Shown here in pieces: positions 50,152 to 60,483 of a stretch of 64,000 nucleotides of DNA (within the stretch, counting starts at the first letter, position 1; the number at the start of each line of letters is the position of its first letter). The translations under genes were made by a program, and so were the position numbers. Where the stretch lies: positions 151,798-215,797 of the forward strand of contig NZ_LXSQ01000007.1 of NCBI RefSeq assembly GCF_001648475.1, written 5' to 3'. The notes under the pieces are model-generated. The model was not told the origin of the DNA, did not search any database, and saw only the letters and a program-made list of their open reading frames with translations. Source of the DNA: Eikenella halliae (GTDB lineage: Bacteria; Pseudomonadota; Gammaproteobacteria; Burkholderiales; Neisseriaceae).

Positions 50152-51111
50152 ATGAAACAGATTTTTCTCGATTTCGAACAGCCCATTGCCGAACTGGTGC
50201 AGAAAATAGAAGAGCTGCGCTTCGTGCAAAATGACTCGGTATTGGATATTTCCGAAGAAATCGAACGCCTGCAAAAGAAAAGCAACGAGCTCACCAAAAA
50301 CATTTTTGCCAAGCTCACTCCCGCGCAGATTATGCAGGTTTCGCGCCATCCGCAGCGCCCCTACACCCTTGATTACATCGAAGCGCTGTGCACCGATTTT
50401 GAAGAGCTGCACGGCGACCGCCACTATGCCGACGACTACGCCATCGTGGGTGGGCTGGCCAAGTTTGAAGGCCGGAGCGTAGTGGTCATCGGCCATCAGA
50501 AAGGCCGCGACACCAAGGCCAAAATCCGCCGCAATTTCGGTATGCCCCGCCCCGAAGGCTACCGCAAAGCCCTGCGCCTGATGAAGATGGGGGAGAAATT
50601 CGGCCTGCCCGTGCTCACCTTCATCGACACCCCCGGCGCCTATCCCGGCATCGGCGCCGAAGAGCGCGGCCAATCCGAAGCCATCGGCCGCAATCTGTAT
50701 GAGCTCACCCGCCTGCGCGTGCCCGTTATCTGCACCGTCATCGGCGAAGGCGGCTCCGGCGGCGCACTGGCCATTGCCGTGGGCGATGCCGTGAACATGC
50801 TGCAATACGCCACCTATTCCGTGATTTCGCCCGAAGGCTGCGCTTCCATTTTGTGGAAAACCGCCGAAAAAGCCGCCGATGCCGCGCAAGCCCTGGGCAT
50901 CACGGCCAAGCGACTGAAGAGCCTCGAGCTGATCGACCAAATCATCGCCGAGCCCTTGGGCGGCGCCCACCGCGATTACGAAACCGTGATGAACAACGTG
51001 CGCAAAACCATCCGCCAGCAGCTGGCCGATTTAGAACACCAGCCGGTAGATCAGCTGCTGGCCAAACGTTTCGACCGCATCATGGCCTATGGAAAATTCA
51101 CCGACAATTAA
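50152..51111 (+). CDS. accA: Acetyl-CoA carboxylase carboxyltransferase subunit alpha
   Basis: 319 residues, family length. [59 protein letters not shown] and [12 protein letters not shown] are diagnostic. Transfers carboxyl from biotin to acetyl-CoA with AccD. Overlaps tilS by 23 bases. Confidence 0.98.
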   Translation: MKQIFLDFEQPIAELVQKIEELRFVQNDSVLDISEEIERLQKKSNELTKNIFAKLTPAQIMQVSRHPQRPYTLDYIEALCTDFEELHGDRHYADDYAIVGGLAKFEGRSVVVIGHQKGRDTKAKIRRNFGMPRPEGYRKALRLMKMGEKFGLPVLTFIDTPGAYPGIGAEERGQSEAIGRNLYELTRLRVPVICTVIGEGGSGGALAIAVGDAVNMLQYATYSVISPEGCASILWKTAEKAADAAQALGITAKRLKSLELIDQIIAEPLGGAHRDYETVMNNVRKTIRQQLADLEHQPVDQLLAKRFDRIMAYGKFTDN

Positions 51112-52417
51112 TCCCCTGCGGCAACACCTTGCCCAACAATGGCCGGCGCCAAACGCCGGCCGTTTTGCCGTGGAAGTCGGTTTCAGTGGCGGGCTCGATT
51201 CCGTGGTTTTGCTGCACCTGTTGTGCAGCCTCCGCAACGAATTGCCGCTGGAATTGAGCGCGGTGCACGTCCACCACGGCCTCGACGCCCCCGCCGACCA
51301 ATGGGCGGAATTCTGCCGCGAATGCTGCGCACAATGGCAGGTGCCGCTGCGCATAGAGCGCGTACAGGTTCAATTCGGCAAGCTCGGGCTGGAAGCCGCC
51401 GCCCGTGCCGAACGTTACCGCTGCTTCGCCCAAAGCCGCGCCGATGCCGTCGCCCTCGCCCACCATGCCGACGACCAGGCCGAAACCCTGCTGCTGGCCG
51501 CCCTGCGCGGCGGCGGGCTGCGAGCACTTTCCGCCATGCCCGCCCTGCGGGCACTGAACAAACGCGTCAGCCTGTGGCGCCCCCTTTTAGCCGTTCCCCG
51601 CGCCGAGCTGCTCGCCTACGCCCAAGCGCACAAGCTGGCATGGGTGGAAGACAGCAGCAACGCCGACACCGCCCTGCTGCGCAACTGGCTGCGCCGCGAA
51701 GCCCTGCCCCCGTGGCAAGAGCGCGTGCCGCACCTCACCCGCCAACTGCTCGCCACCGTCGGCCGCCTGCAACACGACTTGGCGCTATTGGAAGACTACG
51801 GCCAAACCGAACACAACAGCCTGTATGACGCAGCCGGCCGTTTTCAGGTAGCCTCTTGGCGGCAGCTTCCCCCCTTACGGCAAACCCACCAGCTGCACCT
51901 ATTCGCCCGCAACCACCGCCTCGGCAGTCCTCGCACCGACAGCGTGCGCCAATTCGCCGTCACCCTCGCCAATCCTGCCGTGCGGCAAGCACAATGGCCG
52001 CTGCCGCACGGCCGCGCCATCCTCTACGCCGGCTGCCTGTTTCCCGTTCCCGCCGAATGGTGCGCCGGCAAACTGCTTGCCCAACCCGAGTGGCAACCCG
52101 CCGCCCACGGGCTACCTGAAAACCTGATTCAGCCCGACAGCGGCATCTGGCGCACCCCGCAACCTAGCGATACCCTGCCCATGCCGCACGGCCGCAAAAA
52201 AATCAGCCGCCTGCTACAGGAAAAAAAAGTGCCTCCCTTCATGCGCGCCCTATGGCCGCTGTGGGTGCACGAACAACACGGCTGCCTCGCCGCTGCCAAC
52301 CTGCAAACCCATTGCCGCCTCTCCGTGCCGAACGGCTGGCAGGCGCAGGCGGAAGATTTGAACCCCTTTATTTTGTCCGGCAGCGGCTTGGATAACGGAA
52401 TAAAGAATTTCAGGTAG
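51089..52417 (+). CDS. tilS: tRNA(Ile)-lysidine synthetase
   Basis: 442 residues. PP-loop SGGLDS (33-38), [20 protein letters not shown], TilS C-terminal domains with [19 protein letters not shown]. Makes lysidine at the wobble base of tRNA-Ile(CAU). The 3' end lies in a DUS. Confidence 0.95.
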   Translation: MENSPTINPLRQHLAQQWPAPNAGRFAVEVGFSGGLDSVVLLHLLCSLRNELPLELSAVHVHHGLDAPADQWAEFCRECCAQWQVPLRIERVQVQFGKLGLEAAARAERYRCFAQSRADAVALAHHADDQAETLLLAALRGGGLRALSAMPALRALNKRVSLWRPLLAVPRAELLAYAQAHKLAWVEDSSNADTALLRNWLRREALPPWQERVPHLTRQLLATVGRLQHDLALLEDYGQTEHNSLYDAAGRFQVASWRQLPPLRQTHQLHLFARNHRLGSPRTDSVRQFAVTLANPAVRQAQWPLPHGRAILYAGCLFPVPAEWCAGKLLAQPEWQPAAHGLPENLIQPDSGIWRTPQPSDTLPMPHGRKKISRLLQEKKVPPFMRALWPLWVHEQHGCLAAANLQTHCRLSVPNGWQAQAEDLNPFILSGSGLDNGIKNFR

Positions 52418-52714
52418 CCTTTGCATACCACGGCAGGCTACCTGAAAACCACTTCTTATCTTGCTGCAGAAACTTTTCAGGTAGCCTGATTTCATCATGC
52501 CAGGCATCAATACCCAATCCACTACCATCGGCACAATGCTTTTCAGGTAGCCTACTAAGGCTACCTGAAATTCTTCCAAACCATCGTGGATTATTTGCCA
52601 ATCAGGCTGCTTTTCGGGTTACGCCTGCAGCCACTCCAACCAACAAAGCCGATATCTTTTCAGGTAGCCCGCAAGGCTACCTGAAATCGCTCCGGCCATC
52701 CTTTTCAGGTAGCC
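52409..52714. repeat. Cluster of eight DUS between tilS and dnaE
   Basis: Sites (some with one final mismatch) at about 52409, 52434, 52474, 52541, 52558, 52657, 52674 and 52700, in both directions. The pairs 52541/52558 and 52657/52674 form strong hairpins, giving terminators for the convergent tilS and dnaE genes. Confidence 0.85.
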
Positions 52715-52715
52715 C

Positions 52716-55700
52716 CTACCAATTCACGCCCACCTGTCGCTCGCCTAAGAGCGACACCAGTTCTTCCAAGAGTTCGGTGGTCAGGCAAGGCTGCCAGCGG
52801 CTGTCGGGGATGAGCTCGCCGCTGGCTTGGCCGTTGGCGTAGTGCAGGCGCAGGGGGACGCGTTTGCCGTCACCGCCGCGTTGCAACAGTTCGGCCAGGC
52901 GGGAGATGTTGTGGTGGGGAGCGAGGTGCAGGGTGAGGGCGCGGGCGTAGTGGCTGCGGGCTTCCTGCAGGGTGTAAACGCGGTTGGCGATGATGCGCAG
53001 GCCGTCTTCGCCGCCGTAGTCGTCGCGGCTGATGCGGCATTCGGCAATCAATACTTGGTCGGCGCGCAGGGTGTCGCGGCCGAGCTGCTCGAGCGTTTCG
53101 CCGCTAACCATCACTTCGGCTTTGCCGCCGGTGTCTTCCAGCGTGATGAAGGCGATTTTGCCGCGCTTGCCCACCATGCTGCGGATGGCGGTGGCGAAGC
53201 CGGCCACGCGCACGTTGTCGTTGGGCTTGAGCTGGGAGAGGCGGGTGGGGGCGAATTGGCGCACTTCTTTTTCGGCCGGGCCGAAGGGGTGGCCGGAAAA
53301 ATAGAAGCCGATGGCCTGTTTTTCTTCGGCCAGAAGCTCGGCTTCGCCCCAGGCGGGTACATCGATCATTTCCAAGGGGGCAATCGCGTCTTCCACCATA
53401 TCGAACAGGCCGCCTTGGTTGGCATTTTCTTCCTGCTGCTCGGCGTTGCTCATGGCCAGGTCGATGTTGGCAAGCAGGCGGGCGCGGTTGGGCTCGATGC
53501 TGTCGAACGCGCCGCCGCGCACCAGGGCTTCGATGGTGCGGCGGTTGATGTGCTGGCGGCTCACGCGCTCGCAGAAGTCGAACAGGCTCTTAAACGCGCC
53601 GCCTTCTTCGCGTGCGGCCACAATGGCTTCCACCGCGGCTTCGCCGGTGCCTTTAATCGCACCCAGGGCGTAGCGGATGCGGCGTTGGGCGTCGGGCTGG
53701 AAGTGGTAGCCGGAATGGTTGACATCGGGCGGCAGGAAGCGGATGCCGTTATCGCGGGCATCGTCATAAAACAGCTTGAGCTGGTCGGTGTTGTCCAACT
53801 CGCTCGACATGGTGGCAGCCATGAATTCGGCCGGATAGTGGGCTTTGAGCCAAGCGGTTTGGTAGGCCACCAAGGCGTAGGCGGCGGCATGGGATTTGTT
53901 GAAGCCGTAGCCGGCGAATTTTTCCATGTAGTCGAAGATTTCATCGGCTTTTTCGCGGGCAATGCCCTGCTTGGCCGCGCCTTCGGCAAAGATTTCGCGG
54001 TGTTTCGCCATTTCTTCTGGCTTTTTCTTGCCCATGGCGCGGCGCAATAAGTCTGCCCCGCCGAGCGAATAGCCGCCGATCACCTGCGCGGCCTGCATCA
54101 CCTGCTCCTGATACACCATGATGCCGTAGGTGGGCTGCAACACGGGCTCGAGCAGCGGGTGCATATATTCAAAGCGTGCGCCTTTCATGCGGGCGATGAA
54201 ATCCGGAATCAGATCCATCGGGCCGGGGCGGTAGAGCGACACAAAGGCGATGATTTCTTCCAGCTTGGTGGTGTTGGCCTGCGCCAGCATCTTTTTCATG
54301 CCGGTGGATTCGAACTGGAACACCGCCGTGGTGTTGGCCTTGCGGAACACTTCGTAGGCTTGCTGGTCGGTGAGGTCGATGTGGTTCACATCGATGCGCT
54401 CGCCGGTGGTTTGCGCAATGAATTCCTGCGCCATTTCGATGATGGTGAGGTTGCGCAGGCCGAGGAAGTCGAACTTCACCAGCCCGATGTCTTCCACGTC
54501 GCCTTTGTCATACATGGAAACGGGCGAGGCAGATTCGTCGGCCTGATACACCGGGCAGAAATCGGAGATTTTGCCCGGCGCAATCAATACGCCGCCGGCG
54601 TGCATACCGAGGCCGCGCGTGAGGTCTTCCAGCTTTTTGGCCAGCTCCATCAGCTCTTCGGCCTCTTCCTCTTCCAACACCTTGGCGATCTCCGGCTCGG
54701 CCTCCATCGCCTTTTCCAGGCTCAGCGGCTTGTTGGCTTCCAACGGAATCAGCTTGGAGAGCCGGTCGCACACGCCGAACGGCAGCTCCAGCACACGCCC
54801 CACGTCGCGGATCACCGCTTTAGACGACAAAGTGCCGAAGGTAACAATCTGGCTCACCGCCTCGAAGCCGTATTTTTGGCGCACATATTCAATCACGCGG
54901 CCGCGGTTGTTTTGGCAGAAGTCGATATCGAAGTCGGGCATCGACACGCGCTCGGGATTGAGGAAACGCTCAAACAGCAGCGCATAGCGCAGCGGGTCTA
55001 AATCGGTAATTTTTAAGGAATAAGCCACCAGCGAGCCCGCACCCGAGCCGCGCCCCGGCCCCACCGGGCAGCCGTTGTTTTTCGCCCAGTTGATGAAGTC
55101 GGCCACAATCAGGAAGTAGCCCGGGAAGCCCATCTGCACGATGGTGCCCAGCTCGAAATCCAGCCGCGCCTGGTATTCCGGCAGCTTTTGTTCGCGTTCC
55201 GCCTCATCCGGATAAAGCGCGGCCAGCCGTTCGCGCAGGCCTTGGTTGGATAAGTGGGCGAGATAGTCGTCCAAGCTCATGCCATCGGGCGTGGGAAACT
55301 GCGGCAGGAAGTTTTTGCCCAGCGTGAGCGTGAGGTTGCAGCGCTTGGCGATTTCCACCGTGTTTTGCAATGCCTCGGGCAAATCGGCAAAACGGGCGGC
55401 CACCTCTTCCGGCGAAGCAAAATACTGGCCGGCCACAAAATCGCGCGGGCGGCGTTTATCGGCCAGCACCCAGCCGCCGGCAATGCACACGCGCGCATCG
55501 TGCGCCTTGAAATCGTCGGGGTTTAAAAACTGCGCCGGATGGGTGGCCACCACGGGCAAGCCCAGCTCTGCCGCCAATTTGAGGCTACCTGAAACCGAAG
55601 TTTCCCATTCCGGTTTTTCAGGTAGCCTTTGCAGTTCCAAATAAAAAGCATCGGGAAACCATTGCGCGTATTTCTGCGCGGCGGCGCAGGCGGCGCTGTC

Positions 55701-56147
55701 ATGGCCGTTCATCAGCTGGCGGCCCACTTCGCCCAAATGCGCGCCGGACAGGCAGATCAGCCCTTCGTTGCCGCCTTCGGCCAGCCATTGCGGCTCCAGC
55801 TCGGCGTGGGCAACATTGCGATCCGTGCCCACATAAGCGCGGGTGAGCAGCTCGCACAGGCGGCGGTAGCCCGCTTCGTTGCGCACCAAGAGCATGGCGC
55901 GGAAAGGCTGCTCGGGGTTTTCCGGATTCGCCACCCACACATCCGCCCCCACCACCGGCTTGATGCCCGCGCCGCGGCAGGCTTTATAGAATTTCACCAG
56001 GCCGAACGTGTTCATCAAATCGCTGATGCCCAGCGCGGGTAGGCCGAAAGCGGAGGCCTTCTTCACCAGCTCTTTGATGCGCAAAGTGCCGTCGGTAATG
56101 GAAAATTCGGTGTGTTGGCGCAGGGGGATGTAGGCGGGGGCGGTCAT
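52716..56147 (-). CDS. dnaE: DNA polymerase III alpha subunit
   Basis: 1143 residues. PHP domain at the N-terminus (IPLRQHTEFSITDGTLRI, ALGISDLMNTFGLVKFY), polymerase core with GPGRGSGAGSLVAYSL and PDFDIDFCQNNRG, helix-hairpin-helix region (YNFNKSHAAAYALVAYQ-type), C-terminal OB domain (VRVAGFATAIRSMVGKRG). The PHP His pair is partly changed (RQHTEFS), as usual for DnaE of proteobacteria. Two DUS fall in the coding part near 55589 and 55617. Confidence 0.98.
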   Translation of the reverse strand: MTAPAYIPLRQHTEFSITDGTLRIKELVKKASAFGLPALGISDLMNTFGLVKFYKACRGAGIKPVVGADVWVANPENPEQPFRAMLLVRNEAGYRRLCELLTRAYVGTDRNVAHAELEPQWLAEGGNEGLICLSGAHLGEVGRQLMNGHDSAACAAAQKYAQWFPDAFYLELQRLPEKPEWETSVSGSLKLAAELGLPVVATHPAQFLNPDDFKAHDARVCIAGGWVLADKRRPRDFVAGQYFASPEEVAARFADLPEALQNTVEIAKRCNLTLTLGKNFLPQFPTPDGMSLDDYLAHLSNQGLRERLAALYPDEAEREQKLPEYQARLDFELGTIVQMGFPGYFLIVADFINWAKNNGCPVGPGRGSGAGSLVAYSLKITDLDPLRYALLFERFLNPERVSMPDFDIDFCQNNRGRVIEYVRQKYGFEAVSQIVTFGTLSSKAVIRDVGRVLELPFGVCDRLSKLIPLEANKPLSLEKAMEAEPEIAKVLEEEEAEELMELAKKLEDLTRGLGMHAGGVLIAPGKISDFCPVYQADESASPVSMYDKGDVEDIGLVKFDFLGLRNLTIIEMAQEFIAQTTGERIDVNHIDLTDQQAYEVFRKANTTAVFQFESTGMKKMLAQANTTKLEEIIAFVSLYRPGPMDLIPDFIARMKGARFEYMHPLLEPVLQPTYGIMVYQEQVMQAAQVIGGYSLGGADLLRRAMGKKKPEEMAKHREIFAEGAAKQGIAREKADEIFDYMEKFAGYGFNKSHAAAYALVAYQTAWLKAHYPAEFMAATMSSELDNTDQLKLFYDDARDNGIRFLPPDVNHSGYHFQPDAQRRIRYALGAIKGTGEAAVEAIVAAREEGGAFKSLFDFCERVSRQHINRRTIEALVRGGAFDSIEPNRARLLANIDLAMSNAEQQEENANQGGLFDMVEDAIAPLEMIDVPAWGEAELLAEEKQAIGFYFSGHPFGPAEKEVRQFAPTRLSQLKPNDNVRVAGFATAIRSMVGKRGKIAFITLEDTGGKAEVMVSGETLEQLGRDTLRADQVLIAECRISRDDYGGEDGLRIIANRVYTLQEARSHYARALTLHLAPHHNISRLAELLQRGGDGKRVPLRLHYANGQASGELIPDSRWQPCLTTELLEELVSLLGERQVGVNW

Positions 56148-56295
56148 GTTTCAGGTAGCCTGTGGGGCGGGGAATGCGGGGGCGTATTGTAACGCATTGG
56201 GGGAAAGGCTGCAGATTGGGCTGCGGGCGGTTGGAAGACGGCAGGTGGGCAAGGTGGGTAGTGCGGTGAGAGGAGGCTGCCTGAAAGCGGCAAGG

Positions 56296-56325
56296 CAAAA
56301 AAAGGGGCTTGCGCGCGGCAAGCCC
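56296..56325 (-). terminator. Terminator of the porin gene
   Basis: 8-bp GC-rich stem GGGCTTGC/GCAAGCCC followed on the minus strand by a T-run. A one-base DUS variant AGGCTGCCTGAA (the Simonsiella-type sequence) lies at 56274-56285. Confidence 0.8.
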
Positions 56326-56354
56326 GAAGAGAAAAGGAATGGAATGCGGTTGCG

Positions 56355-57461
56355 TTAGAACTTGTGCACGAGGCCGGTGCCGATGCCCCATTGGTTTTCA
56401 TACGGGTTGCGCTTGCTGACACGGCTGCGGACATAGCCGAGGGTGGCGAGGGCGGTGGTGCGGCGGGAGAAGGCGTAGTCGGCGCCCACTATGGCCTGCA
56501 TATAGCGGCCGCCATCGCCTACTTTCCAGCCGTTGCTGAGGGTGCTGCCGCTGGATGTGCCGTAGGCAAGGGAGATTTTGGGCGTAACCGCGCCAAACGA
56601 ATAGGCGGCACTGATGGCGGCTTCTTTCAGGGTGGCGTTGTAGGGGACGTCGTAATTGGTGCCGCCAATGTTGATGGTTGCTATGCCGTACACATCATTA
56701 ATGTAGGTATTGACCTGTCGGGTTACGTTGCTGGGGGCGCCGAAATACGGATACACGTTTTTGGCGTATTGCAGGCCGAGGGCGAGGTAGAGGTTGTTGG
56801 CGTCGTAACCGCCGATTAGGGCGTGGATATGGGCATCTTTGCCGCTGTGGCGGTCGTGGCCGCGCATGGCGTATTCGAGGCCGTATTTGGCGAAGAAGCC
56901 GCTGTTTTGATAATTGAGGCCGAGGCCGAAGGCGGGATTGTGGTCTTGGGTGCGGCTGTTGTAGAGATTGTTGCCGGGTGCGACCATCAGAGAGAAGTCA
57001 AAACCACCCCATTCGGGGGATTGGTATTGCAGGCTGGTGTGGCGGTTGGCGGAATATCGGCGGAAGTATTTGAGTTGCATGGGAAAGCCGGAATCGCTAT
57101 CGGAGGCTTCCCATTGGTTGAAGCGCTCGGTGGCGCGGTAGAGCGGTGTGGCTTGGTGGCCTAAGGTGGCGCGGCCGAAGTTGCCTTCAAAGCCGATAAA
57201 GGTGTCGCGCCCGCCGGAGAGGCCGTTGCCGTTGACGGGGGCGCGGGTTTCAACCTGCCAGATGGCTTTCAGGTCGCCCCCGAGATTTTCGGAGCCTTTA
57301 AAGCCGATGTAGCTGCCTAAGTCTTTCACGCCCCAGGATTTTTCGTGGTCGAAGCCGCGGTTGAATTCTACGCCGGCGCTGATTTTGCCATAGAGGATTA
57401 CCTCGGCAGACGCGCTGCCGCAGAGGGCGAGCAGGGATAGGGCGATGAGTGTTTTTTTCAT
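56355..57461 (-). CDS. Gram-negative porin
   Basis: 368 residues. Signal peptide (MKKTLIALSLLALCGSASA), N-terminal strand EVILYGKISAGVEFNRGF, IGFKGSENLGGDLKAIWQVE, and terminal strand ending GTGLVHKF with C-terminal Phe, as in neisserial PorB-type trimeric porins. AGGAG precedes the start. Confidence 0.94.
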   Translation of the reverse strand: MKKTLIALSLLALCGSASAEVILYGKISAGVEFNRGFDHEKSWGVKDLGSYIGFKGSENLGGDLKAIWQVETRAPVNGNGLSGGRDTFIGFEGNFGRATLGHQATPLYRATERFNQWEASDSDSGFPMQLKYFRRYSANRHTSLQYQSPEWGGFDFSLMVAPGNNLYNSRTQDHNPAFGLGLNYQNSGFFAKYGLEYAMRGHDRHSGKDAHIHALIGGYDANNLYLALGLQYAKNVYPYFGAPSNVTRQVNTYINDVYGIATINIGGTNYDVPYNATLKEAAISAAYSFGAVTPKISLAYGTSSGSTLSNGWKVGDGGRYMQAIVGADYAFSRRTTALATLGYVRSRVSKRNPYENQWGIGTGLVHKF

Positions 57462-57870
57462 TTGGTACTCCTAGCTTTTGGTTGGAAAAGATACCGAGAA
57501 CTGCGGCGCGGGCGTTTTAACCAATAATTGCGCGAAAACGCTCGGCGGCAGAGAAATGCACTAACGGCGGAAAATGCGCCCCGTACCAATCGGTTGGAAT
57601 GCGGGAGGCATCGGGGGAGTATATTATTGATGGGGGGTTAGAGGCAAGGCTCAAATGGGGTTGGTTAAGGTTTGTGTGGCGGGCGTGGGCGGGGTTTCTT
57701 GGGCGGAGACGCCCCCACCCTGCCCCTCCCACGCGGGCGGGGGAGGGGATTAGATGGTTGGTTAAGGGAAAGGCTACCTGAAAAATGGCAATACACCCAC
57801 CACGCTGTCATTCCCGCGCAGGCGGGAATCTTTTTGGGGCTGCCGCTTCAAGCCAGCCCTCTCCGCCGCC
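57462..57870. other. Intergenic region between porin and comEC
   Basis: Holds the porin promoter region, a GC-rich hairpin near 57715-57748 (CCCCTCCC..GGGGGAGGGG), a DUS at about 57771-57783 and a dRS3-type repeat. No gene seen. Confidence 0.5.
57810..57829. repeat. dRS3-type repeat
   Basis: ATTCCCGCGCAGGCGGGAAT fits the neisserial dRS3 pattern ATTCCC-N8-GGGAAT, a target for phage integration in Neisseria. Confidence 0.75.
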
Positions 57871-60153
57871 TCACGCCCCCGCACCAAACGGCTTCCTCTG
57901 CCAAAACTGCTTGGGCTGTAACTGCGGCACCATCTCCCTCCCCGCGCCGAGCAGGAAATCCATCTGCCCCTGCCGAGCTGTGGTGTAGAGTGCGATGCGG
58001 TGGGCGGAGAGGCGGTGGCGCACGATGGCGGCGGGGTGGCCGTAGGGGTTGGCGAAGCCGTTGGCCGCCACCGCCACTTCGGGCGCCACCGCGTTCAGAT
58101 AGGCCGAATCGGATGAAGAACGGCTGCCGTGGTGTCCCAGCACCAATAATTGGCTGTGCAGCGAATCGCCGTATGTGCCCACCAGCCAGCGCTCGCCCGT
58201 AATGCCCAAATCGCCGCCCGCCAGCACGGCCTGGCCGCCCGCCAACACGCGCAACACACAGCTTTGTTCGTTGTCGTCGGCTTCGGGGTTTCGCGGCGGG
58301 GTGAGAAATTCAAAATACACGCCGTCCCATTCCCACGAGGTGCCGCCGGCGCACCATTGAGCCGCTTCGGCATAGGCTTCCGGCTGGCCGGCATACAATT
58401 TGCGCGGCGCAAAGGCTACCTGAAACGCCGGGAAGCCGCCGTCGTGGTCGGCATCGTGATGCGAGAGCACCAGCACATCGGGCGGCGGCAGCCCCTGCGC
58501 CAGCAGGTTGGGCACCAGCTGCGTCTGCGCCGCCCCTGCCGTGCCGGTGTCGAACAGCAGCCAATGGTTTTGCGTGCGCACCTGCAAGGCGAGCCCCTGC
58601 CCTACGTCCACAATCCGCACCGCCGCCGTGCCGTGCTCCGGCGCGGGCGTGCGATACAGGCAGGATGCCGCCAACACCAGCGCCGCCCAAGGCCGCAAGC
58701 CCAAGCCGCGCGGCAACAGCCACACCGCCAGCGCAGCCAACACGGCCAGCCAAAACAGCGGCGGCAAATGCGCCAGCGCGCCGGTGGGCACCCAACTGCC
58801 CGCCCACACCACCGCGCCCATGGTGTATTCGCCGATGGCAGCCGCCATTTTCAGGTAGCCTTCAAACGGCAGCAACACCGCCAGCAAAGCCAGCGGCACC
58901 AACACCCAGGAAAACCACGGAATCAGCAGCGCATTGGCGAAAGGCGCGGCCAGCGGCACGGTGCCGAACACCTGCCCGGCCTGCCAAAACCCCAACAGCG
59001 TGGCCGCATATTGGGCGCGCAGCGCGGTGCGCCATTTGCCGGAATGCTTGGTCGCATGCAGCCAGCCGCCTTCCGGCGCATCGTCATCCGGCATGACCTC
59101 CAGCCGCCCTTGTGCCACCCAAATCAGCGCCGCCACCGCGCCGAAGGAAAACCAAAAGCCCACGCCCAAAGCCGAGAGCGGGTCGAACAATAGCACCGCC
59201 GCCAACGCCTGCCACCAAGCCCGCCACGGCGCAGGGCTGCCGCGCCGATACCATTGCCAGGCAAACACCGCCAGCATCAGCAAACTGCGCTGAATCGGCA
59301 CGCCGAAGCCGGCCAATGCCGAATAAAACAAAGCCGCTGCCAAGCCAGCCGCCAAATACCAGCGTCGCGGCTCGGCCAGCGGCAGGCGCAGCAGCAAAAG
59401 CCGCGCCAGATACGCCGCCGCCAGCGCCACCATGCCGATGTGCAGCCCCGACACACTAATCAGATGATTGATGCCCAACACGCGAAACGCCTGCCAATGC
59501 TCATCCGCCAGCCCGCCGTATCCGCCGCCGCCCAAAGCCCGCATCAGCGCCGCCCCGTTCGGGTAGCTTTCCGCCGCCTGCTGCCAGGCCTGCTGCCGCT
59601 CGTAGCGCCAGTTTTGCCAACGCGATTGCCAGCCCGTGTCCGGCGGCAGCTCCACCCGCTCGCGGGCTGCCGAAGTCATACCGTCGATATGCTGGCTCAA
59701 CGCCCAAGCCTCGCGGTCGAAGCCGTTTTCATTGCGTTCGCCCACCGTAGGCCGCACCCGCACCGTCATCCGCCAGCGGCTGCCCGGCCGCCACTCGCGC
59801 AAATACCGATCGGTTACCAGCAGCCGAACCCGCTCCCCCGCCTCCGTTTGCGCCCAAGCTTCAAACCGCACCGACTGCGCCGATGCCTCCGCCACCGAGG
59901 CTACCTGAAAATCCAGCCGCACCCGTTGAAACTCCGGCTCCGCCGGCCACTGCTGCGATAGCGCCAGCTGCACCCTCCACACGCCGTAAAGCAGCCCGCA
60001 CAGCAGCCACCACGCCCCACGGGCGCGCCGGAAACAGCCAATTAGGGCGAGCAGCAGCGCCGAAGCTGAAGCAACGGCAACAAAATGTGCTGCCGGCAAC
60101 AAAAAAGCCAGCAGCACACCCGCCACCCAACAGCACAAACCGCCCAAACGCAT
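57871..60153 (-). CDS. comEC: DNA uptake channel protein ComEC/Rec2
   Basis: 760 residues from ATG at 60153 (MRLGGLCCWVAGVLL, GAGGT upstream). N-terminal helices and DUF4131-like OB domain, competence domain with INHLISVSGLHIGMVALAA, and C-terminal metallo-beta-lactamase domain (VLVLSHHDADHDGGFPAF, LVLGHHGSRSSSDSAY). It translocates single-stranded DNA through the inner membrane; matches the genome-wide DUS. Promoter comes from a Correia element. Confidence 0.95.
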   Translation of the reverse strand: MRLGGLCCWVAGVLLAFLLPAAHFVAVASASALLLALIGCFRRARGAWWLLCGLLYGVWRVQLALSQQWPAEPEFQRVRLDFQVASVAEASAQSVRFEAWAQTEAGERVRLLVTDRYLREWRPGSRWRMTVRVRPTVGERNENGFDREAWALSQHIDGMTSAARERVELPPDTGWQSRWQNWRYERQQAWQQAAESYPNGAALMRALGGGGYGGLADEHWQAFRVLGINHLISVSGLHIGMVALAAAYLARLLLLRLPLAEPRRWYLAAGLAAALFYSALAGFGVPIQRSLLMLAVFAWQWYRRGSPAPWRAWWQALAAVLLFDPLSALGVGFWFSFGAVAALIWVAQGRLEVMPDDDAPEGGWLHATKHSGKWRTALRAQYAATLLGFWQAGQVFGTVPLAAPFANALLIPWFSWVLVPLALLAVLLPFEGYLKMAAAIGEYTMGAVVWAGSWVPTGALAHLPPLFWLAVLAALAVWLLPRGLGLRPWAALVLAASCLYRTPAPEHGTAAVRIVDVGQGLALQVRTQNHWLLFDTGTAGAAQTQLVPNLLAQGLPPPDVLVLSHHDADHDGGFPAFQVAFAPRKLYAGQPEAYAEAAQWCAGGTSWEWDGVYFEFLTPPRNPEADDNEQSCVLRVLAGGQAVLAGGDLGITGERWLVGTYGDSLHSQLLVLGHHGSRSSSDSAYLNAVAPEVAVAANGFANPYGHPAAIVRHRLSAHRIALYTTARQGQMDFLLGAGREMVPQLQPKQFWQRKPFGAGA

Positions 60154-60183
60154 AGCTACCTCATTGTGTTTATTCTTTCTCAT

Positions 60184-60213
60184 TATATAGTGGATTAACA
60201 AAAATCAGGACAA
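60184..60213 (-). promoter_or_regulatory. Correia-derived promoter for comEC
   Basis: On the minus strand TTGTCC (60213-60208) lies 18 bases from TATATA (60189-60184), or 20 from TATAAT (60187-60182), which is created where the Correia end CCACTATA joins TAATG. It points at comEC, about 30 bases ahead. Confidence 0.6.
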
Positions 60214-60289
60214 GGCGGCGAGCCGCAGACAGTACACACGTTACGGCAAGGTGAGCCAACGCTGTACTGGTTTTTGTTAATTCACTATA
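60186..60289. repeat. Correia-type repeat (CREE), about 104 bp
   Basis: Begins TATAGTGGATTAACAAAAAT and ends TTTTTGTTAATTCACTATA. Same class and length as the copy at 36645, in opposite orientation. Confidence 0.9.
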
Positions 60290-60391
60290 GTTGATTAAAA
60301 TAAGAAACGAGACAAGGCGACAAGCCGAAGGCGGTACAACCAGCAGGGCAAGACGAACCAACGCTGCAACTTTCTTATTCAATCAGCTATA
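60286..60391. repeat. Divergent Correia-like element in tandem (about 106 bp)
   Basis: Starts TATAGTTGATTAAAATAAGA and ends TTATTCAATCAGCTATA, sharing the TATA of the previous element. The interior keeps the layout (GACAAGGCGACAAGCCGAAG, CCAACGCTGCAAC) but with many changes, so it seems a separate subfamily. Confidence 0.75.
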
Positions 60392-60435
60392 GATTGCCTT
60401 ATAGCAAACCCCTGCCGGAATGGCAAAATTAATAA

Positions 60436-60464
60436 AGGCTACCTGAAACCGTTTCAGGTAGCCT
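60436..60464 (-). terminator. DUS-pair terminator of the hemerythrin gene
   Basis: 14-bp arms 60436-60449 and 60451-60464 with a one-base spacer (real loop slightly larger), then TTATT on the minus strand. Confidence 0.75.
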
Positions 60465-60483
60465 GCTGGGAAATCTGCCCGGA

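Noticed and set aside
52409..52714. Possible CRISPR array from regularly recurring repeats
   Set aside because: The repeats are 12-base DUS in both orientations with irregular spacing; no direct-repeat/spacer structure occurs anywhere in the window.
52827..54050. Long plus-strand open frame (407 codons) opposite dnaE
   Set aside because: Antisense shadow of a well-supported gene, no family features.
57871..60201. comEC start at 60201
   Set aside because: The extra 16 codons lie partly in the Correia element and have no ribosome-binding site; ATG at 60153 has GAGGT.
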